Shown in pieces: positions 17,025-25,758 of a stretch of DNA of 34,920 bases. A program made the position numbers and the translations under genes. Each line of letters opens with the position of its first letter. The first letter of the stretch is position 1. The DNA is taken from contig CAMFIF010000035.1 of the NCBI GenBank assembly GCA_945952415.1, positions 1 to 34,920 of the forward strand, read 5' to 3'. The notes below the pieces were generated by a model. It was given only the letters and a program-made list of their open reading frames with translations. It ran no database searches and was not told the DNA's origin. The DNA is from an uncultured Rhizobium sp. GTDB lineage: Bacteria; Pseudomonadota; Alphaproteobacteria; Rhizobiales; Rhizobiaceae.

Positions 17025-18953
17025 TCACGCAGCCACATTCCGGCGGCCGCCAGCGGCCCGATAGGCAGCCTCTGCTCCGCCGAGCTTGAAGTGCGAGATC
17101 ATCTCCCGCAGCTCGCTCACCTCGTGGGAAAGCGTGGCGCTGGCCGCATTGGCTTCTTCCACCATGGCCGCATTCTTCTGCGTAACCTGGTCCATCTGGT
17201 TGACGGCGGTGTTCACCTCTGCAAGGCCGATAGACTGTTCGCGCGAGGAGGTGGCGATCGCCTCCATCAGCGTTGTCACCTGCGCGATGATCTCGTCGAT
17301 CGTATGCAGGGCGGTTCCGGTCTCGCGCACCAGCTTCACGCCGCTTTCCACTTCGGCATTCGAGGCCTGGATCAGTTCCTTGATTTCCTTGGCAGCCTTG
17401 GCCGAGCGCTGGGCAAGCTCCCGCACTTCCTGGGCGACGACGGCGAACCCCTTGCCTGCCTCGCCGGCGCGGGCAGCTTCCACGCCCGCATTCAACGCCA
17501 GCAGGTTGGTCTGAAAGGCAATCTCGTCAATGACGGAAATGATGTTCGAGATCTGGTTGGAAGATCCCTCAATCCGGCCCATGGCCTCGACAGCTTTGGC
17601 GACGATGGCACCGGATTGCTGCGTGCTGCGATTGGCCTCCTGCGTCACGCCGCGGGCTTCCTGCACCCGCTTCTCGGCGTTGGAGACGTTGCTGGTGATC
17701 TCGTCGAGTGCGGCAGCGGTTTCCTCGAGCGCCGCAGCCTGCTGTTCTGTGCGGCGGGAGAGATCGTCAGCGCTCTGGCTGATTTCACGCGAACCGTTGC
17801 CGATCTGCTCGGTTGCCTTCGCAACGGCAAGAAGCGTCTGGCGAAGCTGCCCGACGGCAGAGTTGAGGTCATGGCGCAGCGGTTCGAATTCTGCGGAAAG
17901 CGGTTGTTCGATGGCAAAGGCGAGATCCCCGTCCGCCAGACGCTTGAGGCCGACGGCAAGCGCCGTCGTGGCGTCGCGGAGGCGCTGCGCAGCACCCTGC
18001 TCGGCCTCCTCGAAGAGGCGGGCACGCTCGGCCTCGGAGCGCGCACGAACCTCTTCCGCCTCGTTTTCAAGCGCCGCCTGCCGGATGGCCGACTGGCGGA
18101 AACCTTCGAGCGCCCGGGCCATGTCGCCGATTTCGTCGCCCCGGTCCTGCCAAACCACCAGGGTGTCGAGCTCGCGGCGCGAGACCCGGTCCATGGCCCC
18201 CTGCAGGCCCGAAATGCCCTGCACGAAACGCCGGTAGAGGAAGAGACCGGAAGCGATGAGCGCGGCGGCAAGCACCGCGACGCTGCCAAGGATGCAATCC
18301 CAATAGAAATTCGCGGCATTGGCCGCATCGCCGATATTGTCCATCAGGCGCTTGTCCAGCGCCACGTAGAACTTGTCGATCGGCCCCATGATCTGCGCTT
18401 TGAACTTGTGGTATTCGGGCGAATTCAGCATCTCGATCGCCTTCAACCGCGAGGCGTCCTTCGTCGCCGCATTCGGATCCTCGATGAGCTTCATGGCTTC
18501 GACTTCGGTATTGACCAGCCCGTCGGAATTGGCCTTGGCTTCGGCCAGAAGATCCATTTCCGCCTGGGAGAAACCGGCATCCTTCATGAGATCGAGAAGG
18601 GGGGCCGCCGTGCCGTCCGGCCGCGGCTTGTCGATGCCGCCGGCGACGAAATCCCAGTAGATACGGTTATATTCCTGAGGGCGGGGCGTCTTGCCGTTCC
18701 GGATATCGAGGACCGCATTATACTGGTCCTTGTAGCGCGTATCGCCGGTTGCCGCATAGGTACGCACCAGCCGGGTGAGGTCGTCCGAGGACTGCCGGAG
18801 TTCATCGGCCAGGAGATAGGATTGATAGCGCGCCGAATAGGCTTCCTGTAGCCTGTCCCCGCTGCTGTTATAGAGGCTGATGGAGGTGAAGAGACCGCCG
18901 GTCGCGAGGATGACCGCACCCGACAGGCCGATAAAAATTTGCTTGATCCGCAT
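17025..18953 (-). CDS. Membrane-bound methyl-accepting chemotaxis protein
   Basis: Chemoreceptor of 642 residues. TM1 lies at about residues 5-24. A periplasmic helical sensor follows, containing [18 protein letters not shown] and a long helical stretch, and TM2 ([20 protein letters not shown]) is near 224-243. A HAMP linker comes next, then a second HAMP-like segment ([13 protein letters not shown]) and the signalling helices with the tip [22 protein letters not shown]. It has no C-terminal CheR-binding pentapeptide (ends in NVAA). The ligand is unknown. The ATG at 18953 is selected because TM1 starts there and AGAGG lies eight bases upstream. Confidence 0.93.
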   Translation of the reverse strand: MRIKQIFIGLSGAVILATGGLFTSISLYNSSGDRLQEAYSARYQSYLLADELRQSSDDLTRLVRTYAATGDTRYKDQYNAVLDIRNGKTPRPQEYNRIYWDFVAGGIDKPRPDGTAAPLLDLMKDAGFSQAEMDLLAEAKANSDGLVNTEVEAMKLIEDPNAATKDASRLKAIEMLNSPEYHKFKAQIMGPIDKFYVALDKRLMDNIGDAANAANFYWDCILGSVAVLAAALIASGLFLYRRFVQGISGLQGAMDRVSRRELDTLVVWQDRGDEIGDMARALEGFRQSAIRQAALENEAEEVRARSEAERARLFEEAEQGAAQRLRDATTALAVGLKRLADGDLAFAIEQPLSAEFEPLRHDLNSAVGQLRQTLLAVAKATEQIGNGSREISQSADDLSRRTEQQAAALEETAAALDEITSNVSNAEKRVQEARGVTQEANRSTQQSGAIVAKAVEAMGRIEGSSNQISNIISVIDEIAFQTNLLALNAGVEAARAGEAGKGFAVVAQEVRELAQRSAKAAKEIKELIQASNAEVESGVKLVRETGTALHTIDEIIAQVTTLMEAIATSSREQSIGLAEVNTAVNQMDQVTQKNAAMVEEANAASATLSHEVSELREMISHFKLGGAEAAYRAAGGRRNVAA

Positions 18954-19396
18954 TTTCCGACCTCTGGCTTGCGCCCTGCAACAAGCGAGCCCCGTCCCGC
19001 AAAAAAGGACGCAGACCGTCTTCATCGGCAAGGGCACCTTGCGCGACCGCAGGAACAATCATGTGTGAGAAATGAGCCTCATGCCCGCAAAAGCCCCATT
19101 CCTGGAGCCATTGCATAAGATCTAGCCATGCACTGGTTTACATCTCATTAACAGAACTTTATTTTAGGAATATTTGATTAATCTATTGGGCGCATCGCCA
19201 GCGATAAAACACCCTCTGATGCGCAGCTTGCAACCCGAAAGCGCAGTGTGAGCCAAGCATACCTTTCGATTATAACTTTTCCTTGCAAAAGAAATTCTGC
19301 CCGCAGCGGCAGCAGCGGACAGAATCGTCTGATCATCCGAAATTCTGAGCCCTTGGATACGCCTTAGCGTCCCGGACAGGCAGACCTGGTCCCGAT
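18954..19396. other. Intergenic region upstream of membrane chemoreceptor
   Basis: About 440 bases with no supported gene. The stretch 19130-19200 is AT-rich and probably holds the chemoreceptor promoter. An imperfect hairpin at 19294-19325 is described separately. No chemotaxis-type sigma-28 promoter is obvious. Confidence 0.4.
19284..19325 (-). terminator. Probable terminator of the two-helix membrane protein gene
   Basis: The 32-base segment 19294-19325 folds into stems ATTCTG/CAGAAT, CCGC/GCGG and GC/GC, broken by single mismatches, around a four-base loop. Read on the minus strand it is followed by TTTCTTTT. It lies about 70 bases beyond the stop of the gene at 19397-19846. Confidence 0.5.
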
Positions 19397-19846
19397 CTAG
19401 ATCGCCTTGAAGCGCTGCACCGGCCTGCCCGTGGCGGCCAGTCGCCCCTTGAGGCCGATGATCTGGCTTGTGGCATAGAGAATGGCAAGCCCGTGCAGGA
19501 TGAGGAGAATGCCAAGGCCGAAGAACAGGGTCGTCGGAATGCCGATCAGGATGAAGAGAAGTGCCTGGAGAACAACCGCAAAGGTGTTGAAGGCCAGAAA
19601 CTCCACCACCCCTCCGAACTCAGCCGCCACGAGGCAATTATTGCCGAGCGGAATTTTCTGGAAGTGGAAGACACCCCGGCGGCTGGGATTGAGCGCATTG
19701 GCAAGCCGTGCATCGACAGCCACCTTGCGCACCGCATAAAGCGTGCCGTCATCACCCTTGATCCGGACCTCGGGAATGACGGAAATGCCGTGTTGCATCA
19801 GCGTGTAGGAACTGGTTTCGAGCACTTCTCCGGAAACGACTTTCAT
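19397..19846 (-). CDS. Two-helix membrane protein of unknown function
   Basis: Protein of 149 residues that I do not recognise. Residues 1-85 are soluble and rich in beta-type sequence (VVSGEVLETSSYTLMQHG, GDDGTLYAVRKVAVDARL). Two hydrophobic spans follow at about 87-108 and 110-131 (LQALLFILIGIPTTLFFGLG, ILLILHGLAILYATSQIIGL). The tail is short and basic. The soluble part probably faces the cytoplasm. TGGAG six bases before the ATG supports the start. It lies downstream of the secreted-protein gene at 19932 but a strong hairpin separates them. Confidence 0.75.
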   Translation of the reverse strand: MKVVSGEVLETSSYTLMQHGISVIPEVRIKGDDGTLYAVRKVAVDARLANALNPSRRGVFHFQKIPLGNNCLVAAEFGGVVEFLAFNTFAVVLQALLFILIGIPTTLFFGLGILLILHGLAILYATSQIIGLKGRLAATGRPVQRFKAI

Positions 19847-19904
19847 GATGACTCCAGGACACCGGGATTAAAGGATTCGGCCCATAGCGGCCTTGGCTGA
19901 AAGA

Positions 19905-19928
19905 GAGGGCCGCGAAGGTGCGGCCCTC
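19905..19928 (-). terminator. Hairpin terminator of the secreted-protein gene
   Basis: GAGGGCCGC (19905-19913) pairs perfectly with GCGGCCCTC (19920-19928). On the minus strand it begins three bases after the stop at 19932 and is followed by TCTTTC. Confidence 0.65.
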
Positions 19929-19931
19929 GGG

Positions 19932-20810
19932 TCAGGCGCCCTGAACCGGGCTGATCTTCGCCGCCACGTCGCGGGGAATGGAAAGCCGCTTCACGGCGGC
20001 GTTGAACCGGCGCAACTGGTTCTTCGGGCGGAAATACTTGTATTTCGGCATGTTGAACCGGCGGGCAAAGGCCTCGTCATTCTCCCGCCCCTGCTTGTCC
20101 AGCGAGGCGCAACGGGCGACGTCGTAAACACTGGCTGCCTTGCCATAGCAGGCATCCACCGCTTCCGAGACACCGGAAATGCCGGTTTGCAGATAGGTGT
20201 TCGAAAAATCATTGATCGCAAGCGCCATGGCTTCCTGCAGCTTCGCATCATCCGCCGTAATGGCCGCCTGCTGCACGGCAGGCTGAACCTCCGGCGCCGC
20301 CTCGGCGCTGCCGCCGGCACAAAGGCCATCGGCCATGCGCCGGGCCCCGTTATTGGTCGCCGATTGGCCCGCAAGGCGTCCGGCCTTCAGATCATAGACC
20401 AGCAGCGAACCACCTTTTGCAACCGGCACCCGGATGACCGCCGCGCAGGGAGCGCCAGCGCCGGTCGCGCTGCGCCATTCGAGCTTGCCCGGGAAAACCT
20501 TGCTGGCGCTCGGCTTGATGGTCAGGAGATCCGTCTCCGTCAGTGTCCGGCCCTGCATGGACGGGAGGAAGAGCAGCCCCACGCGCCCCTCCACATATTG
20601 CAGAACGGCACTGGCACCGCCCGGACCCGCACATTTCAGCGTGAACTGGTCCTGATCCTCTTCCAGCGTGGCGCAGCGGTCGATGTCATTATAGGTCGAC
20701 TTCAGCTCTGCCGCGCTGGCCACGCCCGGGCCGGAGGCAAGAAGCGGGAACAGAACGGCAGAAACGCCGGACAGGATCGCAAGGGACAGTCTGGAAGACG
20801 TGCTTTTCAC
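19932..20810 (-). CDS. Secreted protein of unknown function
   Basis: Exported protein of 292 residues without a recognised family. A signal peptide covers about residues 1-33 (LSLAILSGVSAVLFPLLASG, cleavage near ASA-AEL). The mature part has several cysteines (RCATLEE, LKCAGPGG, GAPCAAV, DGLCAGG, DACYGKA, ARCASLD) that could form disulfides in the periplasm. An Ala-rich linker near 175 separates two halves. The second half ends in a basic stretch (KYKYFRPKNQLRRFNAAVKRL). The GTG at 20810 is preferred because it directly precedes the signal peptide and AAGGTGG lies four bases upstream; an ATG at 20873 would add 21 polar residues. Confidence 0.75.
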   Translation of the reverse strand: MKSTSSRLSLAILSGVSAVLFPLLASGPGVASAAELKSTYNDIDRCATLEEDQDQFTLKCAGPGGASAVLQYVEGRVGLLFLPSMQGRTLTETDLLTIKPSASKVFPGKLEWRSATGAGAPCAAVIRVPVAKGGSLLVYDLKAGRLAGQSATNNGARRMADGLCAGGSAEAAPEVQPAVQQAAITADDAKLQEAMALAINDFSNTYLQTGISGVSEAVDACYGKAASVYDVARCASLDKQGRENDEAFARRFNMPKYKYFRPKNQLRRFNAAVKRLSIPRDVAAKISPVQGA

Positions 20811-20998
20811 GGGGCCACCTTTTCTTGGCGACAGGCGGAGAGATTTGCTTCGCCCGTCAGGTTTGCTTGACATGCCGCGAAGCTAACCGGGGCGGACTTA
20901 ATGAAAATCCGTTTCGCCGTCCGTAGTTTTACCCTGCCGCAGATCGCACCCGTCCCCTGGTTTCCCGCCCGTTAAGCGGACCGTTAAACTTGAAGGCC

Positions 20999-21460
20999 TC
21001 AGCCGACCGGAACCGAAAGGCCGGTCTTGATGCGGTCCATCGCTACAAGCGTGCGGAACCGCCTCACATTGTTGTTGCCGAAGAACAGTCGCTTCGTCAG
21101 CGCCTCATAGGCCGCCATGCTGGGCACGAGGATGACCAGAACAAAATCCGCCTCGCCGGTTACATAATAGCATTGCTGGATTTCCGGCGTGGCGGCGAAG
21201 ACACGCTTCGCCTCCTCGATCTGCGCCGCCGTCTCGCTGATCACCTCGACCTCGACGAAAAGCGTGATCGGATGGCCAACTGCGCCCGGATCGAGAACGG
21301 CCACATTGCGTTCGATCACCCCGGCTTCCGTCATCTTGCGGATGCGCCGCTGCACCGCCGGTGCCGACAGATTGACCGCCTCGCCGATCACCCTCTGGGG
21401 CGTGAGATTGTCCTTCTGGAGGATTGCCAGGATCTTCCGGTCGAACTCATCGAGCTGCAT
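20999..21460 (-). CDS. Lrp/AsnC-family regulator beside diaminopropionate ammonia-lyase
   Basis: Feast/famine regulator of 153 residues. The N-terminal winged HTH is LDEFDRKILAILQKDN, then NLSAPAVQRRIRKMTEAGVIERNVAVLD. The C-terminal RAM ligand domain includes IQQCYYVTGEADFVLVILVPSM. It probably senses an amino acid and controls the divergent ammonia-lyase gene 105 bases away, as Lrp-type regulators often do for neighbouring catabolic genes. GAGGGG four bases before the ATG supports the start at 21460. Confidence 0.92.
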   Translation of the reverse strand: MQLDEFDRKILAILQKDNLTPQRVIGEAVNLSAPAVQRRIRKMTEAGVIERNVAVLDPGAVGHPITLFVEVEVISETAAQIEEAKRVFAATPEIQQCYYVTGEADFVLVILVPSMAAYEALTKRLFFGNNNVRRFRTLVAMDRIKTGLSVPVG

Positions 21461-21472
21461 GACACCCCTCCA

Positions 21473-21544
21473 GACGAAACAAAACTGCAAATAAGCCGCT
21501 TATATTCAGCGCTCATTTCGCTCTCGCTGCAATATGTTTTCGTC
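21473..21544. promoter_or_regulatory. Probable Lrp operator/promoter region
   Basis: Arms at 21473-21489 and 21528-21544 are complementary at 13 of 17 positions (GACGAAAC...TGCA and TGCA...TTTTCGTC). Between them lies a perfect ATAAG-CCG-CTTAT palindrome (21491-21503). This dyad fills the gap between the divergent Lrp and ammonia-lyase genes and is a natural binding site for the regulator. Confidence 0.45.
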
Positions 21545-21565
21545 GTTCCCATCAGCGAGGCACCC

Positions 21566-22759
21566 ATGTTTCTCCTCAACACCCATCCCGATTACCGCTC
21601 CCCCCTTGATGAGGGCGATGCCGCCCTGCTCAGCCCCGCCGCCGCAGAAGAAGTGGCGCGCATTCTTGCCCATCGGGAACACAACGCCCCGACGCCGCTC
21701 CTGTCGCTGCCGGGCCTTGCCCGCAAGCTCGGCATTGCAAGCCTTCACATCAAGGATGAGGGCCAGAGGTTGGGTCTCGGAAGCTTCAAGGCGCTGGGCG
21801 GTGGCTATGCGGTCATACGGCTGGTTCTCGAGGAGGCGGCCAGGGTCCTCGGCCGTCCGCTGGATGTCACCGACCTCCACGCGCCCGATGTCGCCGCGAT
21901 TTCCCGCCGCATGACCTTTGCCTGCGCCACCGATGGCAATCATGGCCGCTCGGTCGCCCAGGGCGCGGCACTCGTGGGTGCCCGGTCTGCCATCTTCGTC
22001 CATGCCGGCGTGAGCGATCAGCGGGTCGCCGCCATCGCCCGTTTCGGCGCGGAGATAATGCGGGTGGAAGGTACCTACGACGATTCCGTGCGCGAGGCTG
22101 CCCGCGTCGCCACCGAAAAGGGCTGGACCATCGTCTCCGACACATCATGGCCCGGTTACGAGCGCATTCCCGGACTGGTGATGCAGGGCTACACGACAAT
22201 TGCCCGCGAAGGGCTGGGCGCGCTCGATCAACCGCCCACCCATGTCTTCGTCCAGGCAGGCGTCGGCGGTATCGCGGCCGCCCTCGCCGCCCATATGGCA
22301 CTGGCGCTCGGCGAGCAACGGCCGGTCTTTACCACCGTCGATCCGGCCCGTGCCGCCTGCATTTACGAAAGCGCCCGCGCCGGGCGGCCCGTGACCCTGC
22401 CCCATGGCGAACCGACGGTAATGGCCATGCTGGAATGCTATGAGCCGTCACTTCTGGCCTGGCGTATCCTCTCCCGCGTTTCCGATGCCTTCATGATCGT
22501 GGAGGAAGACGACGCCATTTCCGCCATGCGGCGCCTCGCCAATCCGGAAGCGGGAGATCCGCCGCTGGTTGCCGGGGAAAGCGGCTGCGTCGGCCTTGCC
22601 GGCCTTATCCGGGCGGCGGGCGATCCCGCGGCGCGGGCCGCGCTTGGTCTTGGCCCCACCTCCCGGGTCTTCCTGGTGAACACGGAGGGTGCGACCGATC
22701 CCGGCAAGTATGAATCCATCGTCGGCAAGACCCCGGGATCCGTTCTGGAACCGGCCTGA
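21566..22759 (+). CDS. dpaL: Diaminopropionate ammonia-lyase
   Basis: PLP-dependent fold-type II lyase of 397 residues, which converts 2,3-diaminopropionate (either enantiomer in the E. coli enzyme) to pyruvate and two ammonia. The PLP lysine is Lys75 in LGLGSFKALGGG. Asp123 (CATDGNHGRS) and Asp192 (VSDTSWPGYE) match the two catalytic aspartates of E. coli YgeX. The phosphate-binding region is VQAGVGGIAAAL, and the C-terminal GESGCVGLAG is conserved. GAGG six bases upstream fits the ATG at 21566. The divergent Lrp-type regulator next door suggests amino-acid-induced expression. Confidence 0.93.
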   Translation: MFLLNTHPDYRSPLDEGDAALLSPAAAEEVARILAHREHNAPTPLLSLPGLARKLGIASLHIKDEGQRLGLGSFKALGGGYAVIRLVLEEAARVLGRPLDVTDLHAPDVAAISRRMTFACATDGNHGRSVAQGAALVGARSAIFVHAGVSDQRVAAIARFGAEIMRVEGTYDDSVREAARVATEKGWTIVSDTSWPGYERIPGLVMQGYTTIAREGLGALDQPPTHVFVQAGVGGIAAALAAHMALALGEQRPVFTTVDPARAACIYESARAGRPVTLPHGEPTVMAMLECYEPSLLAWRILSRVSDAFMIVEEDDAISAMRRLANPEAGDPPLVAGESGCVGLAGLIRAAGDPAARAALGLGPTSRVFLVNTEGATDPGKYESIVGKTPGSVLEPA

Positions 22760-23017
22760 AGCTGGTTCCGGCCTCAAGGATCAAGGCTGCCGCCAGACCG
22801 TTTCTCTCGCGCCCAAGCCCATCTATCGTATGGCATTTTGGAGGTCACCGGTTGGTGTCCGTGCCGAAAGGTAACGGAACCGACCATGGCCAGCCTCCCG
22901 AAAACCGGTCCTTGCGGGCAGGGAAAAGCAGGCTATCTTGCGCCTCCTGCCGCAAGACAACGAACCGGTATTCCGGGCAACCCATTCGGATGCCAGCCGC
23001 CGGGGCCAGCGAGGGGG
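22760..23017 (+). other. Gap between ammonia-lyase and alpha/beta hydrolase
   Basis: About 258 bases without a supported gene. A short imperfect stem (GGAACCGG/CTGGTTCC) spans the ammonia-lyase stop. Longer readings of the hydrolase frame from 22838 have no family similarity. Confidence 0.4.
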
Positions 23018-23734
23018 ATGCCCGTGAAGATCAGCACCGAGACCCTGGAAGCGGGAGAGAATCGCTTCGACGTCACCCTTCTTGCGCCTTCCGGCAGGCC
23101 CCGGCGCGCCGTCCTCTTTGCCGCCGGCCGCGGCGGTCATCCGGGCCGGTATCTCGGACTTCTGAAGGCGCTGGCAATGGAGGGATCGCTGGTCATCGCG
23201 CCGCATTTCGACATGATCGCCTCGCCCATGCCAAGCGCGGCCGACCTCGATGTCCGTCACAACAGTCTGATCGCCGCGCTGAACCTCCATGCGCCGACCG
23301 ACCTCCCGCTCTGTGGCGTCGGACATTCGATCGGCACCGTTCTTCTCCTGATCCTCGCCGGCGCCATCGCCACAACCCACGCCCGGGAGCAGGTTATGGG
23401 CCGGGCACCCCGCCCCTTCGAACGCCTCGCCCTCTTCACCCCTCCGACAGCCTTCTTCCGCCCGCCGGGCGCGCTGGATGGCCTAAGGGTTCCAATTTCG
23501 ATCTGGGCCGGCGGCGCTGACACGACCACACCGCCCGACCACGCCCGCTTCCTCGCCTCGGCCCTCGAGGGGCGAACCGCCGTCACTCTGAAGATCATCG
23601 AGGAAGCCGGCCACTTCACCTTCATGAACGACCTGCCACCCGGGATCACCGACCCCCACCCCAACCGCATGGCCTTCCTGGAAACCCTGGCGGCAGAGGT
23701 TAGCGACAACCTTCATGCCGGTTCCGCGCCATGA
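23018..23734 (+). CDS. Alpha/beta hydrolase (dienelactone-hydrolase-like)
   Basis: Cytoplasmic hydrolase of 238 residues. The nucleophile Ser104 is in GHSIG, the acid Asp168 in AGGADTTTPP, and the base His199 in EAGHFTFM. An early RGGHPGRYLGLLKAL supplies the oxyanion region. The family includes dienelactone hydrolases and many esterases; the substrate is unknown. The ATG at 23018 and a GTG at 23024 are both possible; GAGGGGG fits the GTG spacing better. It converges with the LuxR-type gene ten bases downstream. Confidence 0.8.
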   Translation: MPVKISTETLEAGENRFDVTLLAPSGRPRRAVLFAAGRGGHPGRYLGLLKALAMEGSLVIAPHFDMIASPMPSAADLDVRHNSLIAALNLHAPTDLPLCGVGHSIGTVLLLILAGAIATTHAREQVMGRAPRPFERLALFTPPTAFFRPPGALDGLRVPISIWAGGADTTTPPDHARFLASALEGRTAVTLKIIEEAGHFTFMNDLPPGITDPHPNRMAFLETLAAEVSDNLHAGSAP

Positions 23735-23744
23735 GACCCGAAAG

Positions 23745-24932
23745 CTAGAGATGATCCCGGAAATTGAAGCCGATGCTGAGAATGAGCGCCACGAGTTCGC
23801 TCTGCTTCTCTGTGCCCGTCTTTTGCAGCGCCCGCTTCACATAGGTTCTGGCGCTGGCAATGGTGAGACCATGCTTGGCAGCGCTTTCGCTGAGCGTAAG
23901 CCCGCGGGCCAGATCACTGGCAATCCTGGCTTCGCTAAGGGTGATGTTGAAGAGACCGCACAGAAGATTGGCATCCGGCGGGCCGACCTGTCCGACCGCG
24001 CTGACCAGCAGGATCGCCGATGAGCGATCGAAAAGCGCCTCCCGGCGGTGCTTGGTGGGGATGAGGTTCAAAATATAGGCAGGTCCATCGGCGGTGGCCG
24101 GAAGCGGTATGGATATCAGGCCAGGCACCCTTTGGTTTCCAAGAGCGGCGATCGCCGCTTCCAGTTCCGCCTGCGAAGGCGTATGGCGCAGTCTCAGGCG
24201 GCTATCGGCCCGGACCGAAACGGCTGATGCCACCCGCCCCGCCTCCTCGTTCGAGGCTATCACGCCGCCGTCGTCGGTCAGCACGAAGGCTGGCAAACCG
24301 ACCGCCTGAAGCGCCTTGACGGTGGATTGCGCCTGCCCGAGGGCAAAGAGAGCGCTGAGAGAAAAGGCACGCTCGAGGTCCTGGCGCAGCAGGTTGAGCG
24401 CCTCGCAACTTTCGCTCGGAAAGCCGCCGTCCTCCTCGCGCCGAACGAAATAGAGGAGAAAACGCTGCCCGAAGAGGGTCGTCAAGGCCGCCCCCATCTG
24501 CCCGCCCAGTCCGCGCGGGCGCAAGACTTGGGTCTGGAAAGGGTCGGCCTCCCGCTCCGGCGCGGACAGGAGATCGAGGTCGCGCTGGAAGAGAAAAGGA
24601 AGCGTCGAGAGCTTCTTGGCGAAAGCACCATCGGCCAGCCCCTCGTCCATATCGAAGGATGCGAGCGCCGCAGAGGCAACAAGGCGGGGACGGCGGGACG
24701 GCGGCAGGCTTACGATGGCGCAACCGAAGGCACCGGCCAGCGCCGCCAGCTCTTCGCAGATTTCGCCCCAGCTTTCTGGCCGGACCGCAGCATCGTAAAG
24801 CCGGTCGGCGAGGCTTTTTTCTTCCCCAGCAGGCCGCAGTCCAAAGCCGTCAGAACCCGTCCGGACAGGAGACGCCCCGATTATCGCCGTCAAGCGCGGC
24901 GAATGACTATGATAAGCGCCTAATTTCCCCAT
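23745..24932 (-). CDS. LuxR-type HTH regulator, paralog 1
   Basis: Regulator of about 395 residues. The C-terminal LuxR-type HTH (ITLSEARIASDLARGLTLSESAAKHGLTIASARTYVKRALQKTG) is near residues 325-370. The large N-terminal region has no recognised domain but includes PFLFQRDLDLL, then a PAS-like part around LPAFVLTDDGGVIASNEEA. It is clearly paralogous to the gene at 25759-26859. No phosphoacceptor receiver domain or autoinducer-binding signature is visible. The start is uncertain: ATG at 24932 has AAGGGA directly before it, and a TTG lies at 24959. It converges with the hydrolase gene. Confidence 0.82.
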   Translation of the reverse strand: MGKLGAYHSHSPRLTAIIGASPVRTGSDGFGLRPAGEEKSLADRLYDAAVRPESWGEICEELAALAGAFGCAIVSLPPSRRPRLVASAALASFDMDEGLADGAFAKKLSTLPFLFQRDLDLLSAPEREADPFQTQVLRPRGLGGQMGAALTTLFGQRFLLYFVRREEDGGFPSESCEALNLLRQDLERAFSLSALFALGQAQSTVKALQAVGLPAFVLTDDGGVIASNEEAGRVASAVSVRADSRLRLRHTPSQAELEAAIAALGNQRVPGLISIPLPATADGPAYILNLIPTKHRREALFDRSSAILLVSAVGQVGPPDANLLCGLFNITLSEARIASDLARGLTLSESAAKHGLTIASARTYVKRALQKTGTEKQSELVALILSIGFNFRDHL

Positions 24933-24985
24933 TCCCTTAATGAATCCCTCGTCATTCAACCTTACGGTTTGCTCGGCTGGACGCC

Positions 24986-25141
24986 TCAGGTAACGAACAG
25001 GCTAACAAGCATGCCCACGATAACCAGCCCGCACATGGAACTAAGGCTGATTGCCGCGACGACCGCTTCACGCTTGAAAAACAAAATTCCCACAGTGAAT
25101 AGATTAGATACGAATACCAAAACCAGAATGATGCTCAGCAT
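24986..25141 (-). CDS. Small two-helix membrane protein, 51 residues
   Basis: A short gene below usual annotation limits. It reads MLSIILVLVFVSNLFTVGIL, then a charged turn FFKRE, then a second span AVVAAISLSSMCGLVIVGML, ending VSLFVT. Two hydrophobic helices separated by Lys-Arg-Glu fit an inner-membrane hairpin with the turn probably in the cytoplasm. GGAG stands eight bases before the ATG, and the hydrophobic pattern is kept along the whole frame. It lies between two paralogous LuxR-type regulators in AT-richer DNA, 53 bases upstream of paralog 1 on the same strand, so the two may be co-transcribed. Function unknown. Confidence 0.65.
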   Translation of the reverse strand: MLSIILVLVFVSNLFTVGILFFKREAVVAAISLSSMCGLVIVGMLVSLFVT

Positions 25142-25758
25142 TGCTCAATCTCCAGACTCAATACACCGCGGCAAGCAGGGAATAAGATTTTAAATTTGAA
25201 GCGACCTGATAAATTCAAATATATATTTGAAAGCACGCAGGTTTCCTTGGCGGAAACGAGAGTCCTCGCCCACCTTGCTTCGCCTCTGACTCAAACAATA
25301 TCCCCACAGCCTGGAGCAATGGCATAGGTCCGCACCCGCCCGGACAGGTCCGGACGCCAAATTTAGCCAATAACTCCAGCTGGTTAGCTCTTCTCACAAG
25401 GCTTGGTTGTCGTCTATCACCATTTGAGGACCACACCCTCAGGTTTATTCAGTCTTTCGATAGACCCCGCCAACGACGTGAGCGAATGGTTAAAGTGCAC
25501 CAGCGCGCTTCGCTAAGCACTGGTTTTTGTTTGATGTTAACGGAAACCTGGCAACGAAGGTCAGCGAACACGCAGTCACGGCTGGATAAAATGAAAAGAC
25601 GTGAATCCTCCACAAAAGGGGCAGAATGCACAGGATTCAGGAAACTGGCACAGACAAACAAACCGCAGAGATTGCATAAACTACGGCAGCCTAAAGCCGA
25701 AATACGCCTTTAAGGGGATATATACAGAAAATATTAGTCTGAGGTTGCGATCCGAAAC
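25142..25758. other. AT-richer intergenic region between regulator paralogs
   Basis: About 620 bases visibly lower in GC than the rest of the window, without a gene I can support. It contains a perfect 18-bp palindrome at 25214-25231 and a CCGGAC-AG-GTCCGG palindrome at 25340-25353. Open frames of 70-75 codons occur on both strands but lack good ribosome-binding sites and recognisable sequence. It may be a remnant of acquired DNA or a long regulatory region. Confidence 0.4.
25214..25231. promoter_or_regulatory. Perfect 18-bp AT palindrome
   Basis: TTCAAATAT and ATATTTGAA abut to form a perfect dyad. It lies 73 bases upstream of the small membrane-protein start on the minus strand, a plausible operator position, possibly for one of the flanking LuxR-type regulators. 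Confidence 0.4.

Noticed and set aside
16767..18851. Open frame of 694 codons on the plus strand
   Set aside because: Antisense to the membrane chemoreceptor; no family similarity.
25449..25713. Overlapping frames of about 70-75 codons on both strands in the AT-rich island
   Set aside because: Neither has a good ribosome-binding site, and the translations are basic and low in recognisable structure. I could not tell coding from chance, so neither is annotated.
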